From Savagea sp. (GTDB lineage Bacteria; Bacillota; Bacilli; Bacillales_A; Planococcaceae), in assembly GCA_030146155.1 (NCBI GenBank), contig JASLCF010000129.1, positions 1 to 24,219 on the forward strand: DNA of 24,219 nucleotides. The letters are read 5' to 3'. The position numbers were made by a program, and so were the translations under genes. This document shows, piece after piece, positions 14,494-23,091 of the stretch (position 1 is its first letter; every line of letters begins with the position of its first letter). Below the pieces are notes generated by a model. The model saw nothing but the letters and a program-made list of their open reading frames with translations, did not search any database and was not told the origin of the DNA.

Positions 14494-15834
14494 ATGGAGA
14501 ATTTAAAAAAACTTTGGAAAGATGTTCTACTAGAAATAGAAAGTAGAATTGCTAAACCAAGTTTTGAAACATGGCTGAAACAAACTGAGTTGATTGATAT
14601 GGATCAAGAAACAGCAACCATTGCTGTCCCAAGTTCTTTTTCACAAGAATGGTTAGAAAAAAACTATGTACATTTAATTTCTGGTATATTGGCCAGTCAC
14701 ACTGGTGCAGATCGGATTGTTCATTTTGTGGTACCAGACAATTGGAAAAAAGATGACATCCACATGCCAAAATCTCGTTTTCAAGAACGAAAAAGCAATG
14801 AACAAACAACAAATCCAATGCTAAATGACAAATATACATTTGAAACATTTGTCATTGGTTCTGGCAACCGCTTCGCACATGCTGCATCATTAGCAGTCGC
14901 TGAAGCTCCTGCCCAAGCTTACAATCCGCTCTTTATTTATGGTGGCGTTGGACTTGGTAAGACACATTTAATGCACGCTATCGGCCATTACGTTTTAGAA
15001 CAAAATCCTAATCTAAAAGTGGTATATGTCTCTAGTGAAAAATTTACAAATGAGTTCATTAACTCTATTCGAGATAATCGCGCAGACGATTTTAGAAATC
15101 AATATAGAAGCGTGGATGTTTTATTAGTAGATGATATTCAGTTTTTAGAAGGTAAAGAGCAAACGCAAGAAGAATTTTTCCATACATTTAATACGCTACA
15201 CGAAGAATCAAAACAAATTATTATTTCAAGCGACCGACCTCCAAAAGAAATATCTACGTTAGAAGATCGACTACGCTCTCGTTTTGAATGGGGATTAATC
15301 ACAGATATCGCGCCACCTGATCTTGAAACTCGAATCGCAATTCTTAGAAAAAAAGCAACATCTGAACAACTAGATATTTCAAACGATGTCATGTTGTATA
15401 TTGCCAATCAAATTGATTCGAATATTAGAGAATTAGAAGGCGCACTTACTCGTGTCATTGCTTATGCTTCTTTAGTTGGAAAAACAGTCACTCCAGAAGT
15501 TGCAGCAGAGGCTCTTAAAGACATTATTCCGAATGCCTTACCAAAAACCGTAACAATTCTAGATATCCAAAAAGTTGTTGGTGATTACTTTGATATACGA
15601 CTGGAGGATTTTATTTCTAAAAAAAGAACAAGAGCAATTGCATTTCCACGACAAGTCGCTATGTATCTATCTAGAGAATTAACGGAGTCTTCCTTGCCTA
15701 AAATAGGAAGTGAATTTGGAGGACGTGATCACTCTACAGTGATTCACGCGCATGAAAAAATTTCATCCTTACTAAAAGAAGATGAGATGTTAGAAAGAGA
15801 TATTCAAAAAATTAAAGCAAGTTTAGGCAGATAG
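14494..15834 (+). CDS. dnaA: Chromosomal replication initiator protein DnaA
   Basis: AAA+ ATPase that binds DnaA boxes, opens oriC and loads the helicase. The 446-residue protein has domain I (1-80, starting MENLKKLWKDVLLEIESRI), a short variable domain II (about 81-110) and domain III with Walker A GGVGLGKT (150-157), the initiator-specific helix around RDNRADDF (193-200) and Walker B LLVDDI (210-215). Domain IV ends in the box-reading helix-turn-helix GGRDHSTVIHAHEKI (409-423). TAGGAGG precedes the ATG. DnaA boxes lie on both sides of the gene and in its leader, indicating autoregulation. All key residues are intact. Confidence 0.98.
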   Translation: MENLKKLWKDVLLEIESRIAKPSFETWLKQTELIDMDQETATIAVPSSFSQEWLEKNYVHLISGILASHTGADRIVHFVVPDNWKKDDIHMPKSRFQERKSNEQTTNPMLNDKYTFETFVIGSGNRFAHAASLAVAEAPAQAYNPLFIYGGVGLGKTHLMHAIGHYVLEQNPNLKVVYVSSEKFTNEFINSIRDNRADDFRNQYRSVDVLLVDDIQFLEGKEQTQEEFFHTFNTLHEESKQIIISSDRPPKEISTLEDRLRSRFEWGLITDIAPPDLETRIAILRKKATSEQLDISNDVMLYIANQIDSNIRELEGALTRVIAYASLVGKTVTPEVAAEALKDIIPNALPKTVTILDIQKVVGDYFDIRLEDFISKKRTRAIAFPRQVAMYLSRELTESSLPKIGSEFGGRDHSTVIHAHEKISSLLKEDEMLERDIQKIKASLGR

Positions 15835-15837
15835 TGC

Positions 15838-15938
15838 TGTGGATAACCTTCTTAAACAGGTGCATTTTACACACACTTTATACACATGTGGAAAACCTTG
15901 TTGTTTCTCAAATAAATAGACTTATCCACGTATCCACA
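15838..15938. promoter_or_regulatory. oriC: oriC, downstream DnaA-box cluster
   Basis: The dnaA-dnaN interval has a perfect box at 15838-15846 (-). One-mismatch boxes are at 15878-15886 (+, TTATACACA), 15887-15895 (-, TTTTCCACA), 15922-15930 (+, TTATCCACG) and 15930-15938 (+, GTATCCACA). The last two share one base and are directly followed by the unwinding element. Confidence 0.92.
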
Positions 15939-15987
15939 GGCCCTATTACTACTATTACTATCTTTATTAAATAAATATATATATTAT
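15922..15987 (+). promoter_or_regulatory. oriC: oriC basal unwinding system: tandem boxes, GC clamp, DnaA-trios, AT-rich DUE
   Basis: In order: two tandem DnaA boxes (15922-15938), the GC-rich clamp GGCCC (15939-15943), then trios CTA TTA CTA CTA TTA CTA (15943-15960) followed after TCT by TTA TTA. The complementary strand read 3'-5' gives GAT/AAT repeats, the DnaA-trio pattern known to guide DnaA onto single strands in Bacillus subtilis. The next 26 bases are nearly all A/T, and the dnaN binding site begins at its end. This is the probable site of initial strand opening. Confidence 0.88.
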
Positions 15988-16000
15988 CCGGAGGTTTAAA

Positions 16001-17131
16001 ATGAAATTTACAATCGTAAGAAAAGAACTTATCGAAGGATTAAATCATGTGATCAAGGCTGTTTCAAATAAAGTAACACTACCTATTTTAACTGGAATAA
16101 AATTAGAATTAACAACTAAGGGACTTACAATGATTGGTAGTGACTCTGATATTACAATCTGTTCATTCATCCCAGTTGAAAAAGATGGCATCCAATTGAT
16201 TCAAATAGAAAAAGAAGGTTCGATTGTACTTCAAGGTCGTTATTTCAATGATATTGTTAGAAAACTACCAAAAGATGAATTATCAATTGAAGTCAATGAA
16301 CAATATAAAACTGTCATCCGTTCAGGTAATTCTGAATTTAATTTAATTGGACAAGATGCAATTGAATACCCAGTATTACCTAGTATGGAAAATGAACAAA
16401 GTTTTACAATGTCTTCAACGGTTTTAAAATCAATCATTAAAGAAACTGTCTTTGCTGTTTCACAAAATGAAACGCGCCCAACACTTACAGGAGTTCATTG
16501 GGAAATAAAAAATGAAAAACTCTATTGTGTAGCTACTGATAGTCATCGTTTAGCACGTAGAATTACTCAATTAGATCAACTTCCGGAAGTATTTAGTGCA
16601 GTTATCCCAGGTAAAAGTTTGCAAGAATTAAATAAAATTATTGATGATGAAGATAAGATAGACATTGTGATGGCTGATCAACAGGTACTCTTTAAAACAG
16701 CCGATTTACTCTTTTACTCAAGACTGTTAGAAGGAACCTACCCGGATACTTCTCGTTTAATCCCAACAGATTATCAAACTTCAATTCAAGTAAATGGTAA
16801 AGAATTATTACAAGCTATTGATCGAGCAAGCTTATTAGCTAGAGAAGAGCGGAACAATATTGTAAAATTTTCTGCTACTAACGATCAAAGAATACAAGTT
16901 TCATCTCATTCACCTGAAATTGGTAATGTAGAAGAAGTATTAGAGGCAATAGAAATCACAGGCGAGGAATTAGAAATTTCGTTCAGTTCAAAATATATGA
17001 TGGATGCACTTAAAGCAATCGAAGAAGAGCAATTAATTATTCGATTTACTGGTGTGATGCGTCCATTTATTATTCAAGCAGTGGATAGTGAAGAAGTGTT
17101 ACAATTAATTTTACCTGTAAGAACATTTTAA
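16001..17131 (+). CDS. dnaN: DNA polymerase III beta sliding clamp
   Basis: Ring-shaped homodimer that tethers replicative polymerase to DNA. The 376-residue product shows the three-domain clamp fold: MKFTIVRKELIEGLNHVIKA in domain 1, the central NETRPTLTGVHWE and ATDSHRLARR segments in domain 2, and the C-terminal LILPVRTF with the conserved P-V/M-R end. GGAGG precedes the ATG at 16001, right after the AT-rich unwinding element. It follows dnaA by 166 bases of origin sequence and may be cotranscribed with it, as no separate promoter is clear. It ends at a strong hairpin terminator. Confidence 0.98.
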   Translation: MKFTIVRKELIEGLNHVIKAVSNKVTLPILTGIKLELTTKGLTMIGSDSDITICSFIPVEKDGIQLIQIEKEGSIVLQGRYFNDIVRKLPKDELSIEVNEQYKTVIRSGNSEFNLIGQDAIEYPVLPSMENEQSFTMSSTVLKSIIKETVFAVSQNETRPTLTGVHWEIKNEKLYCVATDSHRLARRITQLDQLPEVFSAVIPGKSLQELNKIIDDEDKIDIVMADQQVLFKTADLLFYSRLLEGTYPDTSRLIPTDYQTSIQVNGKELLQAIDRASLLAREERNNIVKFSATNDQRIQVSSHSPEIGNVEEVLEAIEITGEELEISFSSKYMMDALKAIEEEQLIIRFTGVMRPFIIQAVDSEEVLQLILPVRTF

Positions 17132-17132
17132 T

Positions 17133-17165
17133 AAAAAAGATAGTCGTTGAACGACTATCTTTTTT
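17133..17165. terminator. Terminator after dnaN
   Basis: A 14-bp perfect stem (17133-17146 with 17152-17165; core GATAGTCG/CGACTATC) has a 5-base loop and flanking A and T runs. It starts one base past the dnaN stop and separates dnaA-dnaN from yaaA-recF-gyrB-gyrA. Confidence 0.93.
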
Positions 17166-17191
17166 ACTTATGAACGATAATTCGGTAAAAT
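17163..17191 (+). promoter_or_regulatory. Candidate promoter of yaaA-recF-gyrBA
   Basis: TTTACT (17163-17168) and TAAAAT (17186-17191) are 17 bases apart. The -35 match is moderate and overlaps the T-run of the preceding terminator. It is the best candidate in the short gap before yaaA. Confidence 0.45.
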
Positions 17192-17230
17192 AGAAAGTAA
17201 TGACGAATTTTAGAGAAGAGAGATGATACG

Positions 17231-17452
17231 GTGGAAAAGCTATGGATTGACACATCATATATTACATTAGGTCAAGCGTTGAAAATGGTAAATTTAATTA
17301 GTTCAGGCGGCATGGCAAAATGGTATTTATCTGAGAACATTGTTTATTTAAATGGTGAAGAAGAAAATCGTCGTGGTAAAAAACTATATCATGATGATGT
17401 CGTACTACTTCCTTCTTATGGAAAAATTAAGATTCAGTCGAAAGTAAAATAA
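17231..17452 (+). CDS. yaaA: S4-like domain RNA-binding protein YaaA
   Basis: A 73-residue protein with an S4-type RNA-binding fold (TLGQALKMVNLISSGGMAKWYL, then VYLNGEEENRRGKKLYHDD). The family has been linked to ribosome function but its exact role is unsettled. The start is GTG at 17231; an out-of-frame ATG eight bases upstream is not used. The binding site is weak (GAGAGA). The TAA stop is followed with no gap by the recF ATG, so recF translation is probably coupled. The dnaN-yaaA-recF order is conserved in Bacillota. Confidence 0.93.
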   Translation: MEKLWIDTSYITLGQALKMVNLISSGGMAKWYLSENIVYLNGEEENRRGKKLYHDDVVLLPSYGKIKIQSKVK

Positions 17453-18571
17453 ATGCATATCACACAACTCCATTTAGAAAATTACCGAAACATTCAACAA
17501 TTGGATCTTGAATTTTCACCAACTATTAATATATTTATTGGAAACAATGCACAGGGTAAAACAAATATCATGGAATCTATTTATGTATTAGCATTTACTA
17601 AATCTCATAGAACTTCTAATGATCGAGAATTAATCCGTTGGAACTCAGAATATGGTAAAATAAAAGGGAACATTCATAAAAAATATGGCAAATTACCTTT
17701 AGAATTAGCAATTACTAAAAAAGGAAAAAAAGCTAAATTAAATCACATTGAACAATCAAAACTCAGTGCATATATCGGACAACTCAATGTTGTTATGTTT
17801 GCACCAGAGGACCTTAATATTGTAAAAGGTGCTCCACAGTTGCGCAGACGATTTTTAGATATGGAAATAGGTCAAATTTCTAGCACCTACTTACATGATT
17901 TAGTTCAATTTCAAAAAAATTTAAAACAAAGAAATGCTCTTTTAAAAAATCACCGTGGTCAACCAACAGTCGATGAGGTTTTGTATGACATCTACACTGA
18001 ACAATACGTAGATGCTGCAATTAAAGTGATTCAAAAAAGGTTTTATTTTATTGAACTGCTTCAACAATGGGCAGCACCCATTCACTCAGGAATTTCAAAA
18101 GAGACGGAGAATTTAGAAATACGCTACCTATCTTTAAAAGGGATACATGCTAACATGGAAGAAGAGGAAATGAAATCTATTTTTTTCCAGCGTTTAAAAG
18201 AAAACAGAGCAAGAGAAAGAGAAAGAGGATTAACACTAGTGGGTCCTCATCGTGACGATTTACAGTTTATGGTAAATGATTATGACATCCAATTGTATGG
18301 CTCACAAGGACAACAGAGAACAACAGCACTTTCTTTGAAATTAGCTGAAATAGAACTTGTGAAACAAGAGGTAGGAGAACCACCTATTCTATTACTTGAT
18401 GATGTACTTTCAGAACTTGATGATGAAAGACAATCACATTTGATTCAAACGATGCTAGGGCAAGTTCAGACATTCGTTACGACAACGAATATTACAGGTA
18501 TCTCTGAAGAAATGTTACAACAAGCTTCTATTTATGATGTAGAGGCAGGTACAATCCAGCTGAGAAGATAG
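17453..18571 (+). CDS. recF: DNA replication and repair protein RecF
   Basis: SMC-like ATPase that helps load RecA at single-strand gaps with RecO and RecR. The 372-residue product has Walker A GNNAQGKT (30-37), the family segment FAPEDLNIVKGAPQLRRRFLD, the ABC-type signature region around YGSQGQQRTTALSLKLAE, and Walker B ILLLDDVLSELD with the catalytic acid. The ATG follows the yaaA stop directly and has no good binding site of its own, so translation probably depends on yaaA. gyrB starts 25 bases after the stop. Confidence 0.97.
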   Translation: MHITQLHLENYRNIQQLDLEFSPTINIFIGNNAQGKTNIMESIYVLAFTKSHRTSNDRELIRWNSEYGKIKGNIHKKYGKLPLELAITKKGKKAKLNHIEQSKLSAYIGQLNVVMFAPEDLNIVKGAPQLRRRFLDMEIGQISSTYLHDLVQFQKNLKQRNALLKNHRGQPTVDEVLYDIYTEQYVDAAIKVIQKRFYFIELLQQWAAPIHSGISKETENLEIRYLSLKGIHANMEEEEMKSIFFQRLKENRARERERGLTLVGPHRDDLQFMVNDYDIQLYGSQGQQRTTALSLKLAEIELVKQEVGEPPILLLDDVLSELDDERQSHLIQTMLGQVQTFVTTTNITGISEEMLQQASIYDVEAGTIQLRR

Positions 18572-18596
18572 GATTGGAAGAAGGGCGGAGTAAAAA

Positions 18597-20519
18597 ATGG
18601 AAGAAAAGAATATACAAACTGCTTATGATGCAAATCAAATTCAAGTATTAGAAGGATTAGAAGCTGTACGAAAAAGACCAGGGATGTATATTGGTACAAC
18701 AAGTGCAAGAGGCTTACATCACCTAGTGTGGGAAATTGTAGACAACAGTATTGACGAAGCGCTTGCAGGTTACTGTGATCATATTGAAGTAACCATCGAA
18801 AAAGATAACTGGATTAAAGTAGTGGATAACGGACGCGGAATTCCTGTTGGGATTCAAGAATCAACAGGGAGACCCGCAGTAGAAGTAATTATGACAGTCT
18901 TACACGCTGGTGGGAAATTCGGAGGTGGAGGCTATAAAGTCTCCGGTGGACTACACGGTGTTGGTGCCTCTGTAGTGAACGCATTGTCAGAACAAACAGA
19001 GGTTTACGTGCATATCGATAATGAAATTCACTTTATAGAATTTCAACGAGGGATTGTTAGTAAAGAATTAGCTGTAATAGGAAAAACAGATAAGACAGGG
19101 ACGGAGATTCGTTTTAAAGCTGACCCTGACATTTTCACAGAAACCCAAGTTTATGAATATTCAATTCTTGCACACCGTTTGAAAGAACTAGCCTATTTAA
19201 ATAAAAGCTTGCGTATTACAATTACAGATGAGCGTTTAGAAGAACCTAAAAGTGAAGTGTTTTATTACGAGGGTGGTATACGTTCATATGTTGAGCATAT
19301 TAATAAAAATAAAGAGCCTATTCATGAAGAACCTATTTACGTTGAAGGAGAAAAAGATGGAATAACAGTTGAAGTTGCGATGCAATACAATGCTGGTTTT
19401 GCTGAAAACATATTCTCTTTTGCTAACAATATCAATACGTATGAAGGCGGGACTCATGAATCAGGCTTTAAAACAGCACTTACAAGAGTAATTAATGATT
19501 ATGCCCGTAAAAATAATTTGTTAAAAGAAGCGGATGCCAACCTGACTGGAGATGACGTACGTGAGGGGCTAACAGCCATTATTTCAGTGAAACACCCAGA
19601 TCCCCAATTCGAAGGTCAAACTAAAACAAAGTTAGGAAATTCGGAAGTGAGTACGATTACTAATTCATTGTTCTCAGAAGGATTTCAGCGCTTCTTACTT
19701 GAAAACCCATCTACTGCTCGTCAAGTCATTGAAAAAAGTTTGATGGCAGCGAGAGCAAGAGTAGCAGCAAAAAATGCCCGTGAAATGACACGTAGAAAAT
19801 CAGCACTAGAAGTTTCTAGTCTGCCAGGTAAACTAGCGGACTGTTCATCCAGAGACCCAGCTAAAAGTGAATTATATATCGTTGAGGGAGATTCAGCGGG
19901 TGGATCAGCTAAGAGTGGAAGAGATAGACATTTCCAAGCCATTTTGCCATTGAGAGGTAAAATTTTAAATGTCGAAAAAGCTCGAATTGATCGAATTCTT
20001 GGAAATGCTGAGATTCGTATGATGATTACTGCATTAGGTACTGGTATAGGTGAAGATTTTAATCTATCTAAAGCACGTTACCATAAAATTATCATTATGA
20101 CTGATGCTGACGTAGATGGCGCTCATATCAGCACATTATTATTGACATTCTTTTATCGTTTTATGAGACCGTTGATTGAAGCGGGATATGTTTATATTGC
20201 ACAACCACCCCTCTATGGAGTGAAACAAGGTCGCAAAGAATACTATTGTGCTGACGAAGAAGAGTTACAAGAGACACTTGAAAAATTACCACAAAATCCA
20301 AAACCAGCTGTCTCTCGTTTTAAAGGTCTAGGGGAAATGAATGCTGAGACACTCTGGGATACAACCATGAACCCAGAACACCGTATTTTATTACAGGTAC
20401 ACCTAGATGATGTGATGGAAGCGAATGAAACATTTGAACAATTGATGGGTGACGAAGTAGAACCACGTAGAAGATTCATTGAAGAAAATGCACTAAATGT
20501 CACGAACTTAGATGCTTAA
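18597..20519 (+). CDS. gyrB: DNA gyrase subunit B
   Basis: ATPase subunit of gyrase, which introduces negative supercoils. The 640-residue protein has a GHKL ATPase domain with EIVDNSIDEA and GGLHGVGASVVNAL, a transducer domain, and a Toprim domain with EGDSAGG (430-436) and the metal-binding DADVDG (503-508). The C-terminal tail makes contact with GyrA. GGCGGAG precedes the ATG. It lies in the yaaA-recF-gyrB-gyrA run, 28 bases before gyrA. Length is typical for the shorter Gram-positive form, with no large inserted domain. It is gyrase rather than topoisomerase IV (ParE) by its pairing with recF and gyrA. Confidence 0.98.
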   Translation: MEEKNIQTAYDANQIQVLEGLEAVRKRPGMYIGTTSARGLHHLVWEIVDNSIDEALAGYCDHIEVTIEKDNWIKVVDNGRGIPVGIQESTGRPAVEVIMTVLHAGGKFGGGGYKVSGGLHGVGASVVNALSEQTEVYVHIDNEIHFIEFQRGIVSKELAVIGKTDKTGTEIRFKADPDIFTETQVYEYSILAHRLKELAYLNKSLRITITDERLEEPKSEVFYYEGGIRSYVEHINKNKEPIHEEPIYVEGEKDGITVEVAMQYNAGFAENIFSFANNINTYEGGTHESGFKTALTRVINDYARKNNLLKEADANLTGDDVREGLTAIISVKHPDPQFEGQTKTKLGNSEVSTITNSLFSEGFQRFLLENPSTARQVIEKSLMAARARVAAKNAREMTRRKSALEVSSLPGKLADCSSRDPAKSELYIVEGDSAGGSAKSGRDRHFQAILPLRGKILNVEKARIDRILGNAEIRMMITALGTGIGEDFNLSKARYHKIIIMTDADVDGAHISTLLLTFFYRFMRPLIEAGYVYIAQPPLYGVKQGRKEYYCADEEELQETLEKLPQNPKPAVSRFKGLGEMNAETLWDTTMNPEHRILLQVHLDDVMEANETFEQLMGDEVEPRRRFIEENALNVTNLDA

Positions 20520-20547
20520 CAGGTAGTTTTGAAAGGAGTTAATTCAA

Positions 20548-22998
20548 ATGGCTGATACACCAAAACGTGGTGTTCAAGAAATTAATATAAGTAAAAAAAT
20601 GAAAACATCTTTCTTAGATTATGCGATGAGTGTCATTGTTTCTCGTGCTTTACCAGACGTGCGTGACGGTTTGAAACCAGTGCATAGAAGAATATTATAT
20701 GCAATGCATGATTTAGGAATTATTGCTGAACGTTCACATAAGAAGTCAGCACGTATTGTTGGAGATGTAATAGGTAAGTATCACCCTCATGGTGACAGTG
20801 CTGTTTATGAGACAATGGTAAGAATGGCACAAGACTTCAACTACAGATATATGTTAGTAGATGGTCAAGGTAATTTTGGTTCGGTAGATGGAGACTCTGC
20901 TGCTGCAATGCGTTATACAGAGTCTAAAATGTCGAAAATATCAATGGAATTAATTCGAGATATCAATAAAGATACAGTTGATTTTCAAGAGAACTATGAT
21001 GGAAATGAAAAAGAACCAACTGTTTTACCAAGTCGTTACCCTAACTTGCTTGTCAATGGGACAAGCGGGATTGCAGTAGGAATGGCAACAAATATCCCAC
21101 CTCATCAATTAGGTGAGACGATTGATGGTGTTTTAGCACTTGCTGATAATCCATCAATCACTACCGAAGAACTGATGGAAATCATTCCAGGACCTGATTT
21201 TCCAACAGGAGGAATTATTTTAGGTAGAAGTGGTATTCGTCGAGCTTATGAAACGGGACGCGGTTCTATTTTGATTCGCGGTAAAGTAGAAATCGAGCAA
21301 GAAAAGAACGGAAAAGAAACAATAATTGTAAGAGAATTACCTTATCAAGTAAATAAAGCAAGACTTATTGAAAAGATTGCAGAATTGGTACGTGAAAAGA
21401 AAATAGAAGGCATTACTCACTTAGCAGATGAATCAGATCGAACAGGGATGCGTATTGTTATCGAGGTGAGAAGGGATGCAAATGCAAATGTTTTACTGAA
21501 TAATTTGTATAAACAGACAGCATTGCAATCTAGTTTTGGAATTAATATGCTTGCACTTGTTAATAAACAACCTAAAGTATTGTCTTTAAAAGAGATTCTA
21601 CATTATTATTTAGAACATCAAAAAGACGTGATTCGTAGACGTACAGCCTTTGAATTAAAAAGAGCAGAAGCGCGTGCGCATATTTTAGAAGGATTGCGTA
21701 TTGCATTGGATCACATTGATGCCATTATTGCTTTAATACGTGGTTCAAAAACAACTGAAGAAGCTAAACTAGGCTTAATCACTCAATATGAACTTTCTGA
21801 ACGTCAAGCGCAAGCTATTTTAGATATGCGTTTGCAACGTTTAACAGGCTTAGAAAGAGACAAAATTGAGGGAGAATATCAAGAATTATTAGTATTAATT
21901 GCAGAACTACGTGCAATATTAGAAGATGAAGAAAAAGTAATCGCTCTAATTAAAGAAGAATTATTAGAGGTAAAAGAGCGCTTTAATGATCAACGACGTA
22001 CAGAAATTACAGTCGGCGGTGCAGAAGTGATAGAAGATGAGGATTTAATACCTGAAGAAAATTTGGTGTTAACCTTAACTCATAATGGATATATTAAACG
22101 TTTGCCAGCAAACACTTATCGTACTCAACGTCGAGGGGGTAGAGGTGTTCAAGGAATGGGCACTAACGAAGACGACTTTGTTGAGCACTTATTGAATACT
22201 TCTACGCATGATACGGTACTTTTCTTTACTTCAAAAGGGCGAGTATTTAAAAAGAAAGGGTATGAAATCCCTGAGTACAGCCGAACAGCAAAAGGTTTAC
22301 CTATTATTAACTTGTTAGAAGTGGAGTCTGATGAAAAAGTCACTGCTATGATTCCAATTGGTGAATTTGAAGAAGAACAGTATTTATTCTTCACTACCAA
22401 ACAAGGGATTGTAAAGCGAACTTCTATTATGGAGTATCAAAACATCAGAGCAAGTGGAATACGAGCAATTACATTGCGAGGTGAAGATGAGTTAATAGGT
22501 GTACGTTTAACGGATGGTAACCAAGAGATTATTATTGGAACACGCAATGGAATGCTGATTCGATTTGATGAAAAAGACATTCGTATTATGGGGCGTGTAG
22601 CAGGTGGAGTAATCGGGATCCGTTTGAAAGAAGACGATTATGTTGTAAGTATGGACCTTATTCAAGAAGATGAAGAAATACTAGTAGTCACTGAGAAAGG
22701 TTACGGAAAGCGAACATTAGAAAATGAATACCGTCTACAAAATCGTGGTGGTTTAGGAATTAAAACAGCTCAAATTACAGAAAAGAATGGTCCACTAGTA
22801 GCTGTGAAGACGATTGATGGTTCAGAAGATTTGATGATTATTACAGCACAAGGAATTTTAATTCGAATGTCTGTTGAGGATATCTCAATATTTGGTCGTA
22901 ATACACAAGGGGTTCGATTGATTCGAATTGGAGACGATGAATTTGTAGCAACTGTAGCTAAAATACAACGTGAAGAAACTGAAGAGATAGAAGAATAA
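20548..22998 (+). CDS. gyrA: DNA gyrase subunit A
   Basis: DNA-cleaving subunit of gyrase. The 816-residue protein has the N-terminal winged-helix and tower domains with the catalytic tyrosine in AAMRYTESKMSK (Tyr123). The C-terminal DNA-wrapping beta-pinwheel (about residues 510-800) carries the GyrA box QRRGGRG, which separates it from ParC. The quinolone region reads HGDSAVYE, with Ser84 and Glu88, the residues usual in sensitive Gram-positive bacteria. AAAGGAG precedes the ATG. It ends in an acidic tail and a very strong terminator, closing the operon. Confidence 0.98.
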   Translation: MADTPKRGVQEINISKKMKTSFLDYAMSVIVSRALPDVRDGLKPVHRRILYAMHDLGIIAERSHKKSARIVGDVIGKYHPHGDSAVYETMVRMAQDFNYRYMLVDGQGNFGSVDGDSAAAMRYTESKMSKISMELIRDINKDTVDFQENYDGNEKEPTVLPSRYPNLLVNGTSGIAVGMATNIPPHQLGETIDGVLALADNPSITTEELMEIIPGPDFPTGGIILGRSGIRRAYETGRGSILIRGKVEIEQEKNGKETIIVRELPYQVNKARLIEKIAELVREKKIEGITHLADESDRTGMRIVIEVRRDANANVLLNNLYKQTALQSSFGINMLALVNKQPKVLSLKEILHYYLEHQKDVIRRRTAFELKRAEARAHILEGLRIALDHIDAIIALIRGSKTTEEAKLGLITQYELSERQAQAILDMRLQRLTGLERDKIEGEYQELLVLIAELRAILEDEEKVIALIKEELLEVKERFNDQRRTEITVGGAEVIEDEDLIPEENLVLTLTHNGYIKRLPANTYRTQRRGGRGVQGMGTNEDDFVEHLLNTSTHDTVLFFTSKGRVFKKKGYEIPEYSRTAKGLPIINLLEVESDEKVTAMIPIGEFEEEQYLFFTTKQGIVKRTSIMEYQNIRASGIRAITLRGEDELIGVRLTDGNQEIIIGTRNGMLIRFDEKDIRIMGRVAGGVIGIRLKEDDYVVSMDLIQEDEEILVVTEKGYGKRTLENEYRLQNRGGLGIKTAQITEKNGPLVAVKTIDGSEDLMIITAQGILIRMSVEDISIFGRNTQGVRLIRIGDDEFVATVAKIQREETEEIEE

Positions 22999-22999
22999 G

Positions 23000-23050
23000 A
23001 AAAGGGGTAACTTTTCATTCGCCTAAACGAATGAAAAGTTACCCCTTTTT
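23000..23050. terminator. Strong terminator after gyrA
   Basis: A 22-bp perfect stem (23000-23021 with 23028-23049; core GGGGTAACTTTTCATTCG) has a 6-base loop and flanking A and T runs. It is the longest perfect stem in the window. It isolates the gyrase operon from the pseudogene and rRNA operon beyond. Confidence 0.95.
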
Positions 23051-23091
23051 CGAGTTATGGATAATTTGAACGAGTAAATGAGGTGAAGACA

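Noticed and set aside
23056..23064. DnaA-box-like TATGGATAA after gyrA
   Set aside because: Isolated single-mismatch box outside the origin; such matches are expected by chance.
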